Assembly (NCBI GenBank): GCA_021464525.1
Contig: JADRCO010000869.1
Location: 1 to 25,165, forward strand
Direction of reading: 5' to 3'
Length of the DNA stretch: 25,165 nt
Origin: Rhizophagus sp. LPA8_4_AMF
Taxonomy: Eukaryota > Glomeromycota > Glomeromycetes > Glomerales > Glomeraceae
Below, one piece after another: positions 1-13,200 of this stretch (position 1 is the stretch's first letter; each line of letters begins with the position of its first letter). Below the pieces are notes generated by a model. That model did no database searches. It was not told the DNA's origin and worked only from the letters and a program-made list of their open reading frames with translations. The position numbers and the translations under genes were made by a program.

Positions 1-272
1 TTTTTTTTTTTTTTTGGGTTTTTTTTGGGTAAAAAAAAAAAAAAAAAATTGAAAGGAGATACGGGAAGAAGTAAGTACGGAAAAATTTTGGGATAGATTT
101 TTTATTTTTTTTTTTTTACTTTAAAAAAAAATAAATTATCGTTTTTAAATAAAACATAAATTATATTTTTTTTTATATATAATGGAACTTATAAAAAAAG
201 AATATATGTATGTATGTATGATATATTTTTGTTTTCTAAAATAACGAGAAAGAAAGAAAAAAAAAAAATAAA

Positions 273-484
273 ATGGAGTTAACAGAAACCGGAAATAAAA
301 AAAAAAAAAATATGAATATAAAAAAAAATATTTCGATTAAATTATATAATAAATAAATAAATAAAAAAAAAAAAAAAATGGAGTTAACAAAAACCGGAAA
401 AAAAAAAAAAAAAAATATGAATATAAAAAAAAATATTTCGTTTAAATTATATAATAAATAAATAAATAAAAAAAAAAAAAAAAA
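273..484. repeat. 105-bp tandem duplication, two copies
   Basis: Two adjacent copies start at 273 and 378, both with ATGGAGTTAACA. Each runs through an ACCGG motif, an A-run, TATGAATATA, a second A-run, ATATTTCG and ATTATATAATAAATAAATAA, and ends in a long A-run. The copies differ by a few substitutions only (for example CGATT versus CGTTT), so the duplication is recent. No coding potential is seen. The origin is unknown; slippage between A-runs is the simplest explanation. Confidence 0.9.
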
Positions 485-1553
485 CTTAGATAATAACTAC
501 AAAATATACAATTATTTTTTTTTACTCAAACAAAGGGAGAACTATTCTTAGTTTGGGAAGTTATATCAAAAAATATACATATATTTATATATAAACAAAC
601 TATTTATACGTTATAGTAACTCAATATACATATATATATACGCACGGGTATGAATAAATTGACGGAGAGAAAATGAGAAAAAAGATAAAAAAAAAAAAAA
701 AATTTTTTTTTTAACTCGGTATTAATTGAATCTTAGTTATTTAATACTAATACTAATATGGATATTTGTAAAACTTTAAAATTTAATAATTATTTAATGA
801 GCTTATCATTTATTGGAAATCTCCCCGATTATAATAATTAATGAAAATAATAAAAATAGATTATAATAAATATAACAAATGTTATAATGACTATAAAAAT
901 TTCATTTGATTAGTTCAAATAAACGTAAATGTATGAATTTTTTTTTTTTTTTTGTATGAATAAATAAGATCTTCCAATTTAAAAGTTACTAATATTAAGT
1001 GGTATTAGTACGAATTTTGAAGATTGATGTATTGATGTCATATTAGTACATCAAAAAAGTCAAAACTAACTAATAATATTTATAATATAAAAAATTATTA
1101 TTAACAACAAATAACCTATATATATATATTTATACATATATATTATTTATTTTCTAAATTTAGATTTTTTTACACCAATTACAGATTAGATTACACGTAC
1201 GTACAACTTTAAAGGTAAATGAATTGACCGCAGCATTAAAAAGAAAGTGATTCACCCGTATAGTAATCAAAAATATTTTTATAATATCAATGATTGTTAT
1301 GTACTTTTATAATCCATGTATCTATTTTTCTTTATTTCTTTTACTTTGATCAATAAAATTATTTTTACCCATTCTAAAGATATCAAAATTTCGGATATAT
1401 CATGTACCCTACTTCCCATTTTCCTTATATGGTTAGATTGATACGTTTAAAGAAATCTCATGCCCGCAAATAAATTTTAAATAGCCTGTAAATTTTATGC
1501 TAAAAAGGAAAATGACAATAAATAACTTTTTGCCATGCTAAAAAGTAACTGTT

Positions 1554-1582
1554 ACTGTTCTGTACGAAAAGTACAGAACAGT
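1554..1582. repeat. Perfect 12-bp inverted repeat with 5-nt loop
   Basis: The left arm ACTGTTCTGTAC (1554-1565) is exactly complementary to the right arm GTACAGAACAGT (1571-1582), with the loop GAAAA between them. The arms are more GC-rich than the surroundings. There is no adjacent gene and no T-run directly after it that would suggest a terminator. It may be a cruciform-forming site, a binding site for a dimeric protein, or part of a non-coding RNA. Confidence 0.9.
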
Positions 1583-2081
1583 GTAAAAATAAAATGTATG
1601 ACATGCGTAATGCATCTTGCCATTACACGCGAGTTTTTCTTTACAAAGTTACTAAGTTTTACTTTTGATAATCTTTTATATCGTATAATGTACGTCATCG
1701 TGATAATCCAGTTCCCAGGGGAGGGGGAATACGTAAATTTAGTAATTTTAGGTATTCACTCCCTAAATTGTAGGTATTAATTTGAAAATTTTTGATGTAT
1801 TTATTTGAAAAACAATGATGATGTTCAATGCATTTTTGTTGTTATAATATTTAATATTGATAATATTTGATATGTTGGTAATTATGGTATGTAATAATGT
1901 AACATTGGATCATTTATCATGTGTTAAAATAAAATTAAGCCTCTTTAATCCTTTACATTAATTAATTGTCTTTCTAATATAGTAATTTTATATAATTTTT
2001 CATTATTTAATAATTTGAGTTTTAAATATCCGAAAGGATTGAAAAACCGACCAATTTTTTTATTCATCGGAGTTTACCGAT

Positions 2082-2105
2082 TTTCCCGACTTTCCCGACT
2101 TTCCC
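2082..2105. repeat. Short TTTCCCGAC tandem repeat
   Basis: Two and a half copies of a roughly 9-bp unit (TTTTCCCGAC, TTTCCCGAC, TTTCCCC) lie just before a long A/T tract. A similar TTTTGCCTAA pair occurs near 3,894-3,915. No function is evident. Confidence 0.6.
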
Positions 2106-2640
2106 CTAAATAAAAAAAAAATATTTTTTTTTTTTTTTTTTTTTTTTTCGGTTATTATAAATATTTTATTTTGTTGTAAAATAAAATAATTGTAAATATG
2201 TTAAAATATATATATACACATATGTATAATATTTATACACATATATATATTATATATATATATATTTATATACGTATGTACAGTATGTATTGTATATTTT
2301 TTTTTCGAAATTTACATTATTGTCGTCCAAAACCGGAGTCGTTCAAGAGTCATCTGAAACTGGAGTGTACTTTATTATCGAATAAAAATGTAAAAGAAAA
2401 ATTATTACCGTATAATAAAATGGATTATTTGTACAGTTAAAATGTAAGGAGGTTTAATATTTAGTAAACAAATTACACAGTAATTAAAACTTAACCCCTT
2501 TCATAATACATTCGCTTAATCTTATTAAAATTGAAATAAATTTCCTAATTTGTATGACAATGCATAATTAATGGTGTAAACTTGAGAAGGAAACAATGTA
2601 TGATTCATATAAGTTACTAGGTTAAGTTTTTATTTACAAC

Positions 2641-2692
2641 TTACCAAAGCATGAATACATTACCATAGCATGAATACATTATGAATACATTA
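2641..2692. repeat. GCATGAATACATTA direct repeats
   Basis: Three nearby copies of (AGC)ATGAATACATTA, the last one lacking the leading AGC, form a short direct-repeat cluster in non-coding sequence. Confidence 0.8.
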
Positions 2693-3163
2693 GTATGATA
2701 GTAAATTTTTCCGTTGCATTCATTTATTTTCGTTTAACAATAAAAATGCATTAAAATAAATTATAATACATTATCACGACATTATCACGACATTTACCAT
2801 ATTTTTTTTTTAATGGAAAACTTTGAACATATTTTACATGTTTCAAATTTTTTAAATTTTTTGTTTTTAAATTGGGTAAAAAAAGTCATAAATATTTACA
2901 CAATAATAAATAAAAATGTATATATATTTTTTTTCACGAGAATTTTATTTTCTGCTGTTCTTACTTCTTTGTTATTCAACTTCGGAAATAAAAAATTTGT
3001 CATCTTTTTTATTTTTTGGAAATTTGGCTTACTTGGCTAACTTGATTTTATTAAAATTATTTCTTTTTTTTATTAAAAAAAATTTATTCTTTATTTGTGT
3101 TTCGTTCAAAAAAATGTACATAGCATACATACATACATATAACTGTACATAATGTACATTACT

Positions 3164-3164
<1 letters not shown>

Positions 3165-3198
<34 letters not shown>

Positions 3199-3212
3199 TA
3201 ATAATGATAATA
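3165..3212. repeat. (ATA)n trinucleotide microsatellite
   Basis: An almost perfect ATA/TAA run with two ATG interruptions near its right end. It is a typical slippage microsatellite. Confidence 0.9.
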
Positions 3213-6162
3213 CTTTTTTACACTTTTTTACTTTTTTTGTTTTTTTTTTTTTTAAATTCATGCTAATTTTGATATTAAAATGGTATTATTGATATTATTG
3301 ATATGATTAAATGGGGATGTCCGCGAATTTTATGTACAGTAAATAGTTTCAAATCTTGACAAATGACAACCAATAAAAAATTTAGTTATAAACAACAAAA
3401 TAAACAGGTTTTTGATTATTAAATGTTGTGATGACGTAAAATAAATTCTTTTGAAATCTAAAACTCTGAAAATTCTTGAACCGAATACCCAAATTTTTGA
3501 CAAAATGACAACTACTAAAGCAGGTTCATTGATTTTTTATTTTAAAAAAAAATTATTAACATTTATAGATTACTATTACATTAACAATACAATACTAACA
3601 ATAAGCCAACCCAAATTGGTATTAACCTAATCTTATGGCGACTTGGTTATTCCAATGTGTTTTAATAGATATTATTATATTAATAGGTTATTTTTGAAAA
3701 ATCAAGAAATTAAACAAGTTTTTTAATATTATATTTTTTTTTTTTTGGCGGGGAAAAAAAGCAGAGGTACATCATTCATTGTAGAATTGTTATGACCTTC
3801 TAAATGTAGTAAGGATTGAACAATTGCTCATTCTGATGAATGTGATGGATGTGATGAAAAAATTACCCGGATTTTATTTTTATTTTTACTTTGCCTAATT
3901 TTGCCTAATTTTGCCCGACTTATCCAAATTTACCTAATCTCATAATTCCGGAATAAAGATACTTCCGTGAATTTATGACCTCAACTACCTCAACTTTAAT
4001 TTTGTGCATGTGTTAAAGATATTCGTTTGTGAATTCATCTTTTCATCTTACATTCTTTACTATATATTTTTTTTTTTTTCGCTTATCAAGATCCGCGTAA
4101 ACAAAAATATTCTTCATATCATTACTGTAAGTGTTATGTAAATCGGGATAATTTCGGAGTTATTATTATCGTCGTCATCGGAATTTAATGTATTACAATT
4201 AATTATACGCAGGGTTATTATTATTATAGATTTCTAAAAATACGTTATAAAAATATATGAATACAATTATTGTTTCCTTTTAAAGGGGTCGATTTCTTTG
4301 ATTTCGATTGTCTTTATTTCGATTATTTCGATCAACGGTAAAAAATGATAAAAAAAGTATTGTTTGTGTCACCTTTCTATTAAAACTTCTTCTTAACGTT
4401 ATTTTAAACAAAGAAAAAGTTATTACAAATAATTATTTATTTTTTTTTTTTTGTACAATGATACATATTTTTAATTATATTTAATTAAGGTAATGATTTT
4501 TTAATTTTTTTCGGTTGTCTCCAGTTTTATTTTCGGTTATTTCGGTTACTTTGAAGATAAATCTCGCGATTACCTGTAAAAATAGCTTAAATGGTTTAAA
4601 TATAAGGAAAATTCAAATCGAGAATTAAACGCATTTACACAAAAGTTTATCTTTTGAAGGCTGTGCGCTTTTTTTTTTACTTGTACTCTCTTGCTTGTTA
4701 TACCGGCGATGATCATACAGGAAAAATGAACGGAAAAAAAGTTTAACAGTCATCCGCAGCTTTTTTTTTTTTTTTAAAAAAAAATGTTTTGTTCCTAAAG
4801 TAGTAATTAGTGTAATCCTCTTCCGAAAGAGTTTCAACCCGTCACCCGTGTGAGTACAGATAAATCTTTTTATGTAAAATAAAAGAATTTATTGTGTAAT
4901 GATTATTATGTCTAATTTATGCAATGTTATTACTCTGTACCATATATTTATGTATACATAAACAAAATTTACTTTGGAGATAATGTTAGAAAATAAAAAA
5001 AAAGTATCATTTTTTTCTCATTGATGTATTAATTATTTAATTTTTTATTAATAAATAATTATGATTTTTAAACTTTTATCACAATTTATAATTTTTTATT
5101 ATAACCTTTATTTTTGGTTATAAAGAAAAAAGTATGATATTAGAGATTTTTCGAGGATCCCATGCATAACAAATATTAAAATCTTATGTATCCAATCAAA
5201 TTTTAAAATAATTAATTGTTTATCGATTTTTTTTTTTAATTACCACACGAATAAAAATCTACCCTTTAATAATAATAATGTATATTTTTCGAAACAAAAA
5301 ATAATATATAATTAATTAATTTTAATTAATTAATTTACTATCAGATTACTTTTTAAAGAAATTAATTACCTATAAGATTCTATTAATAATCTGAATTGAA
5401 ATTATTTGACCCTTATCATACGTTCTATCTATCATAACCTATTACCTATTACTAACCTTATAATGACTCTACCCATATACATTTTATTACATTTAGAACG
5501 CCACATAAAAATCAAGTGACTTCAATGAACTTTTAAATTATGTATAACAAACATGACTGATAATTTTCTCGCGGGGATTACACCATATAAAATGTGAACA
5601 ATAAGTATACTATTTTAAATTGTGTTAAAAAATTTTAATTATATAAGAATTTGTAAATTTGGCTAAAATTATAAACAATCAAAAAGTATTTTATTATAAT
5701 CATGACGAATTTTTTTTTTCCTTGCTAAAATAACGACGGTGATAATCGAAACAAAACAAACAAGCCTATAATAATTTTACCTTTTTGAATAAAAGTTCTA
5801 TTTTTAATTCAAGAATTTTCTTTTTGTTTCAAACATCCTGATCAGTATGATCATACATTCATACGCTAAACTATAAATGTTCATTTTATTGAAGAAAAAA
5901 TTCTACTAACCATAACATTTTATATTAATTAAATTTTTTTCAAAGTAAAAATTATTAAACCACGTTACAATTTCTGCAGCGTAAAAAAAAAAATTCTTTT
6001 TGTAGTCATTGTTCGCAATTGACCGAATAATTCTCACACATTTATATGATATTACCGATATCGGTTAGTGCTTTTAGGGTAATTTGGGCAATTGGCGAGT
6101 CAAAAATCAATTGTATCGTGTAAGCTTAATTGAAAAAACCTAAAGTAAAAGTATATTTAAAT

Positions 6163-6353
6163 CAACAAGTTTGAGGTATAAAGAGGTATAAAGTTTATGA
6201 TAAGTTTAAAAAAAGTTTAACTAAAGTTTGTACATTTAAATCAACAAAGTTTGAGGTAAAAAAAAGCTTATCTTAGGTTTATAATAAGTTTGTAAAGTAA
6301 GTTTGAGGTAAAGTTTGAGTATAAAATGTTTAAGCTTTGGTAAGTTTAGAGTT
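6163..6353. repeat. Degenerate AAGTTTGAGGTA repeat cluster
   Basis: Variants of AAGTTTGAGGTAAA, AAGTTTATAATAAG and AAGTTTGTAAAG recur about ten times, and the longer unit ACATTTAAATCAACAAAGTTTGAGGTA is partly repeated. The pattern is a decayed minisatellite. No reading frame crosses it. Confidence 0.65.
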
Positions 6354-7821
6354 ATGCGTTATATAATAATGATTAACAAATAGTTTAAAAGAAAAAAAGC
6401 CACTTTATATCAAATGACCAATTAAAACGAACCTGATTTACGCTTGTGAAAGATTATCAAAACATTCCCTCAAATTTTCCTGATTATCTCGGTATGATCT
6501 GTAACAACAAAACCTTTTTTTTTTTTTCTTTTTTCTCTCTTACACTTATATTTTTTTGATACCATATTTGGAAACATGGATTTAACCATTTTTTTTTATC
6601 AATTCATTTTCTATACATGTCTTAGGTTAAGATAATGATATGTCTGTTGATCCTACAAAGATTATTTAAATAAATTACCCCGATTAGCTAAAAACATTTT
6701 ACCCCTTCGTTTCATCCTCAAAAAAAAAGGTAGGCAGTTACACAGAGCCGAGATTTTCGGTTTCAGTTTATAACCTAAACTAAGAAAAATGTTCTAGTTT
6801 TTCTTTTTAATTATTTATTCATTTATTATGTCAAACTAAATGATCATCCATCCGATTGGTAATTTTTTTTTTTTTTTTCGGAGGTTATATTATATCAAAT
6901 TTACCTACTTAAGGGATACAAAAAGATTTCTTTTTCTTTTTGTGAGTAAATTTTAGGCAATTTTCATGTAAACATAATGATTACCATAAGTAATTATATT
7001 GGCTTAATAGTGTTACTAAATGGGATCCTTCTATTATGGTAATTTATACAAATATTCAAATGATTTATCCTTTTATAATAAATTAATAATATAAGCCACG
7101 CATATTTTATTAACCATTCTCGTACTTGAAAAAAAAAAAGAAATAAGAAATCAGGATTTTTTTGTCTCTTTGTTTCTTTTGTTGTTACCCGATTCATTTT
7201 TATTAACTTTTTGTTAACCGGTTTTAAAAAAATGGTTGATCTAAGAGTTGATCTTTATTAGAAAAGGCTTTTTTTTTTCTCCATTTTTTTTTTTTTTTTG
7301 GTCGCAATTAAAAAAAGGAAACCGATTCATTTTTTTTTTTTCCATTTTTTTTTTAAAATGATTAATATAAAATTTTTTTTTTTTTTTTTTTGAATAAGAT
7401 TTTTTTTGGAAAAAAAGAATGAAAAAAGAAGACGAAACACTGAAACTTCATTCCCTTTTTTTATTGTGAACAACATTATACGCGAAACTTCAAATTATTG
7501 TGAACAACGTTTTGGGTAATATTGTTAATAAATTTGGAACAATATTAAAAAAAAAAAAGATAAATAAGATAAGTAAGATAGTGAAAAGTTATTTTATCTA
7601 GATTATCTTAATTCTGGCCGGAAAAAAAAAGGTAATTAATTTTTTTTTAATTCGTTTTATTCGTAAACTTTATAAACTTTGGCCAAAATATTAAAAATAT
7701 TAAAAATATTAGATCAGATTTTCATATGATTAAATATGAATAATATGATTTGTAATTAATGTTGTATACGTACTAGTCGTACTACGTTAATATTAAGTCA
7801 TGAAAGATTTGATGTAATACA

Positions 7822-7910
7822 TGTCGTATGTTGTATACGTTGTATAAGTTGTATATGTTCTATATGTTGTATATGTTGTATATGCTGTATATGTTGTATA
7901 TGTTGTATAC
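7822..7910. repeat. 9-bp TTGTATATG minisatellite
   Basis: About nine to ten tandem copies of TTGTATATG. The early copies are variants (TTGTATACG, TTGTATAAG, TTCTATATG, CTGTATATG) and the later ones are near perfect. Copy number probably varies between strains. Confidence 0.9.
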
Positions 7911-7918
7911 TAGCAATA

Positions 7919-8020
7919 TTCAATTCATAAACATTACTCAATTGATAACATTATACATTATTCAATTCATAACATTATTCAGTATTATTTAGTTCATAAC
8001 ATTAAACATTATTGATTCAT
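7919..8020. repeat. ATTCAATTCATAACATTA degenerate repeats
   Basis: Four to five imperfect copies of a unit containing CAATTCATAACATTAT directly follow the 9-bp minisatellite. Spacing varies from about 22 to 30 bp. Non-coding. Confidence 0.6.
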
Positions 8021-8359
8021 ATTAACAGTCATATTTTTAAACAAAACAATTAATATGATTGTTTCTTATAACAAAAATATAATATTTTATATAAAATTCT
8101 CTTTTTTTTTTTTTTTGTAAATATGGTATTATTTAGATTACTCATATTTAAATAAATTTTTTTTTGAAATATATACAAAATTATAATAAATTATAACTAC
8201 TATTATGCTACAAATTTTTTATTAATTCTTTTTTTTTAATTCTTAAAATAATCTTGTTTATCCTGTCTGTATCAGTTTATTAAAAAGATGTGTTTAATCA
8301 AAAAGATTTCAAATCAATTCAGCCTTTTTTATATTCATCATAGTTATAAATTTAAATTA

Positions 8360-8370
8360 GGGGGGGGGGG
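8360..8370 (+). repeat. 11-nt poly-G run
   Basis: An uninterrupted run of eleven G, striking in sequence otherwise close to pure A/T. Its length could be affected by sequencing error. No gene is nearby. Confidence 0.85.
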
Positions 8371-10222
8371 AATCAAAAGAATTTTTTGTAAATATATCAA
8401 TGAGATAATGAGATAACAATACTTGCAATTTTTAAATTAAATTCTCATTATAACTGTTTGACATAAAAAACCTACTGACTCTTCAACACTTCACATTTTG
8501 ATCGGGTAGAGATGGATCCAATAATTTTAATATTTTTTTGATAAATTTTCAAAGTGAAAATTAATTATTTTAATTGCTCTCTGGATACATCTGCTGGATG
8601 GATGAGGCGCTAGTATAGAAATGATTATATACGCGTAAATCGAAATTTCTTAATAATGGTCACTGCTTTCAGTAAGGATAATTAAAAAAATATTAATTAC
8701 TTAAATCAATCAACTAAATTTTTTTTTAATAGTAGCATTAGTAAGGTTATGGTAAGAGTGAAAATATATTATGTAGTTGATACAATATTTGTATTAACTG
8801 TAAATAAGTTGTTATTTTTGAAACCTTTTTTTATATTGATTCAATGAATAAATGCTATACCTTCTCATCTCCTATAGTTTTTTTTTATTTCAGAAGAGAA
8901 AAGATCAAATTTCTCTTCATTTTTATGACATACTTCTAAAGATTCATTTTTCTGAGATTTTAGTTAATTATTCCATCATGACACTAATAGCTTCAATTCA
9001 TTGATACAACTTATATTGTACAATAGATCAAATACAATATACAATCAATCAATCAATTCTATTGTTGCCCATTCAAAAGCTATATTTTCGTCAACAGAAT
9101 CAACTGGCTGATCAAAGCTACGCTATAGTAATAATAGAATTTTAGTCGCTTTCATTTTTGTTGATTAAATTATTTTGAATCCTTACTCTCACTCGCCTGC
9201 ATACATACATCACTATATAGGTAAACGATATGTAATAATTGATATGTTGAATTATAGATCAATCCGTTAATTTATACCTACGTGCAAATATTAACATCTT
9301 TATATTTCAAATTTCGCATACGCACTACACTCAGGATTTTTTGTTATTAGTCACTTTTTCCATATATATGAAACTCAAATTATAATAACTCCCTTTAAGA
9401 AAGTAAGCGATTTTGATAATCAAATGAATATATTTAATATCATTTAAGCATGATCTTATATATATATTTTGTAATAAAACCATCATTGATTTCAAGACAC
9501 CATAAATACTTTTAAATCATCTTTATAAAAATATAGGACATGACATATTCAAATAATTCCGATTTCAGAAACGATTTGACTAATTTTCTCACAAGAATCA
9601 CAAGAAAAATCATAAAATGATTTCATTTTTAGAATATAAAATATTCATTCCAATTTAATCACAATTTTAATATAATCATAAAGACCAAGAAAATATTTTT
9701 TTTTAAAGTCAAAATTCTTTTAATTTGATTTGAAAAAGTAATTAAGTATAATAAAAATCAATCATTTATGTGAAGGTTTCTAATGATCCTCCCATAAACG
9801 AAAATGAATCATGAAATTTTTTTTTTTAATATACAGTAAATAATATGATTAAAATTCGAACTGAAAATTTGAGTCGTCTAACTGTATTTTTTCTAGATCG
9901 CTTATTTGACGAGAATCAAAACAAATTTATTTACTTTTAAAAATGGTTCGTGAAGTTTTAATATTGAAAAATACGATATAAATTAAACTATATAAACTTT
10001 TATTCATTAATATTGTATAGTATATTTAGAGTCGTAACAATCAGTTATCACGTACTTTAAGGTAATTTTATTAATTTTCTATCGTTCGCTATTTTTCTGA
10101 AATTTTTTTTTCTTTCATTACTTTTAATCGTATTTTCTTATTTCCATTTCTTTGAAGTTAATTGGATGCTTAAATCTATTCAACTTCATTAATCTTAAAT
10201 ATTACTCAATTTTTTATTAATT

Positions 10223-13200
10223 TTAATAAATTTCCCTTTTTTTGAAATCTTCAACGACCACCCTTAATACTTGTCTTAATAAAGGACCATGATGTCGTAT
10301 TTCACTATAGGGGGTGTAATGATCAAGTTTTTCTAGCGTGATGAGTTCTAAAGTATCATAATTCGAACTTATGATTGCTATTTTTCAAAAAATGAATAAA
10401 GTAAATAATTTTATAATATATAAACAAAAAATTCATAATTTACTTACAGTAAACCTTCATTTTTTATACGCATATAATAAAATAAAGTCCCATTAGCATT
10501 AATTTCATAAAGTATAAAATTTTACGTAAATTACACTAACCTGTTCAGGAGTTATTGTTCTCGCTCTATTATTTAATTTCCAAGTTTCAATTTTTAAATG
10601 GAAATGTGTACATATGGTATTAATATTTAATAAAACATCAAATTGTGATGATGGTGATGCAGGCTTCTGAAATGTAGTTTTGGTTGGACTCCCAAGCTTA
10701 GTAAAATTCGTCTTATTAACTAAAAACCATGAATAAAACGACATAATATTAACTTATTAAAGAAAGATAATCAAATGCCCATATAATAAATTATTACCTA
10801 TACGACTTAATCCTTCAAATGTTTCTTTTGCTCTCACGATTTCATAAAAAAAGCTATCATAACTAATTGGATCTGGAAAGAAAGTGTCACCATGTGTAAT
10901 ACTTAAATTAATAATATTTATTGCAGAAAGTAAAACTTCATTTACTGAAGCTCGATCTTGTTGAAAGTGTTCTATGTTTGAAAGTATGAATTTCAACAAG
11001 CCAATAAGTGAGTGCCATAATTCTGCCCAATGATATGCTGTAAAAGATTATAAAATAATAATCCATGTTATTAAATAATTTCTATTAGCGGAAAGAGATT
11101 AAATTACTATTATTATATAGATATATTTATTTAAAAAAAGCCGAAATAATATTTACGTAATCTAACACGATTCCTTTTAAGATACGACATTGCTCGATGT
11201 ATAACGCCTAATGCCATACTGCGTATATAAACATTATATAAGTTAACTTAATTATTATTAATTAATTCCCGTTAAATTTTTGTTAACTTACCTATATAGA
11301 TCAGTTTGTAATTTTCTCCTCAAATTATGATTTATGAATCCAATAACAACATCTAGTATAACACCAACTAATGGACGAGGAAACTTTGCATTTTGTAACA
11401 AAGGTGGTCTCTGCATATCAAAGAATATTAATTAATATAAGATACGTTTTAAACCTTTTCTTTAAACACCAAATAAAATTAATATGTTCGCCGAAAACTT
11501 ACTTGTCTACAAAGTCTCACTATAAATTGTCTTTCGTCCTCACATATAACCTCATTAAATGACGCGTCTTCAACTAATATTACCAATGTTAGTAATATCA
11601 GATTCGCATAACTCGCAGTACGGTTAGTACGATTGTGTTGTAGAAGATATGATGAAAGTGAAAGAAAGTCACAAAAATATGGACCGCCTATAAAATAAAG
11701 AAAAATATTATTGCTTGTCACACTTTTGATATTAAACTCGACATAATTTAATTTTATTCACCTCGACCAATTTCGGCCGATTTTTTATTATCTTCAGTTG
11801 CTGTTGCAGGGTTGTCATTAAATTGAGGTCTTGAAGGAATCGAAAATCTTGCAATAGATTTTGTTATATGATCAACGAATCGTTTATTATTATTCACCAT
11901 ATCATAAAAGGCTAAAAGAATTGCAACATTTGCAGATGGTCTATGTCATCATCAGTTATGCATGCATATGATAAATTTTTGTGAGAAGTGCAGAATGAAA
12001 TTTTTTTTTTAAAAAAAAATAATATATCAATGAAATCTCACAATCTAACAAATGCCAATTCCGGATCTGAAACATTTGAATGTTGCTTTGTTCCACTGCC
12101 ATACCATGGTAAAATAGATCCAACATATGACACAACAGTTGAAATCAAATATTTGTTTGCTTCATCATCTTCCTGTATCTCAACATATTGTCTAGAAATA
12201 ATAATAAAAAAAATTAATAATAAAAATTAAAAAAAAACGCGTATATAAATGATAATAAACGATAATTACCTTTTACATTTTATACACGTCGATGATAATA
12301 CTTCCATGATTTTCTATAAATTTATAGTTTAAAGGTGAAATAACGATTATATCTTCAAGTATCATTTATCTACCAATTTATCTATCTATATACCTCAAAT
12401 ACAGCTTCATCCTTAATATCAATCATTTTTGCTAAATAAGGGTTCCTCGACTCGTGCTTATTATAATTTGCCAAGATATCCAGTAACATAATAGCTTCAT
12501 AAGCCATATGCGATGTTTTTGGGGAAATTATTAACTTTAAATAAACAAGAAAATTATAATATTTTCCAAAAAAAAAAATAATAATAATTACAAATTCGAG
12601 TAATATGAATACCTGAATTAAAGGATCAAAAATATCATTTTTTATGAAATATTCATTTAAACTATTTTGATTGATATTAGTGTTTCCACATACGATCACA
12701 ATAGCTAATCGTAATGCTTCATGTTGGACCTCTACTAACATATAGATATTAAATTGAACGAGTTATTATTATAAAAATAATAATTAACTAAATTTCTTAC
12801 TTATTTCACCATGTTTCATTAAATATTTAATGGTGTCAACAAGTTGCTATAAAAAAAGAAATTCATTAAAAATTCTGTCAAAATCAACAGCAATCTAGAT
12901 ATTTACATACCGGAAAAACTGTATCAGCGTTATTTAATCCAGTCAAAAGATTAATAACTTCAAAACTAAAATTATTAAACCTTTTAGAAAATATTCCTTG
13001 AAGAAGTACGCATAATGTCTATAAAAATAATAACTTATTAATATAAATATTAACGTGAAATGAACACATATACATCACCTCCATAGCATTTATCTTTCTC
13101 TGAGTATTTTCCTCTTTCATAGCTTCAATAGATTTTAAAAATAATTTTCCAATATTATTCTAATTATCACCAAAAACGGTAATTTAAGTTAAATATTTGA

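Larger units (their letters stand above)
1..10222. other. Long AT-rich stretch with no supportable gene
   Basis: I read this stretch on both strands and found no reading frame with convincing protein character. The longest open frames are under about 85 codons and are made mostly of A/T tracts and microsatellites, giving runs of Phe, Ile, Lys, Asn and Tyr. No chain of splice-compatible exons like those of the neighbouring genes was found. It contains a tandem duplication, several short tandem repeats, a strong hairpin and a poly-G run, listed separately. Small non-coding RNA genes or very diverged transposon remnants cannot be excluded by eye. Confidence 0.7.

Noticed and set aside
1..20. Poly-T start of the window as a possible poly-A tail of an inserted retroelement
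   Set aside because: A/T runs of this length are scattered over the whole left part; no target-site duplication or reverse-transcriptase remnant was seen.
2198..2440. 80-codon open frame on the plus strand
   Set aside because: The first half is a TA microsatellite translated as Tyr/Ile/Thr repeats; there are no splice partners and no family pattern.
2813..3152. Two overlapping Phe/Leu/Lys-rich open frames
   Set aside because: They come from A/T tracts and give hydrophobic low-complexity peptides in two frames at once, as expected by chance in AT-rich DNA.
5310..5335. AATT-rich inverted repeat
   Set aside because: Simple AATTAATT runs are self-complementary by composition; no evidence of a transposon end.
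11371..11562. Plus-strand frame over ARMH3
   Set aside because: It is antisense to well-supported ARMH3 exons and has no protein character of its own.
12382..12741. 119-codon single-exon frame on the minus strand
   Set aside because: It is two ARMH3 exons read through an intron that happens to stay open; the middle part (poly-Ile/Phe) is intronic and the splice sites at 12613 and 12534 are good.
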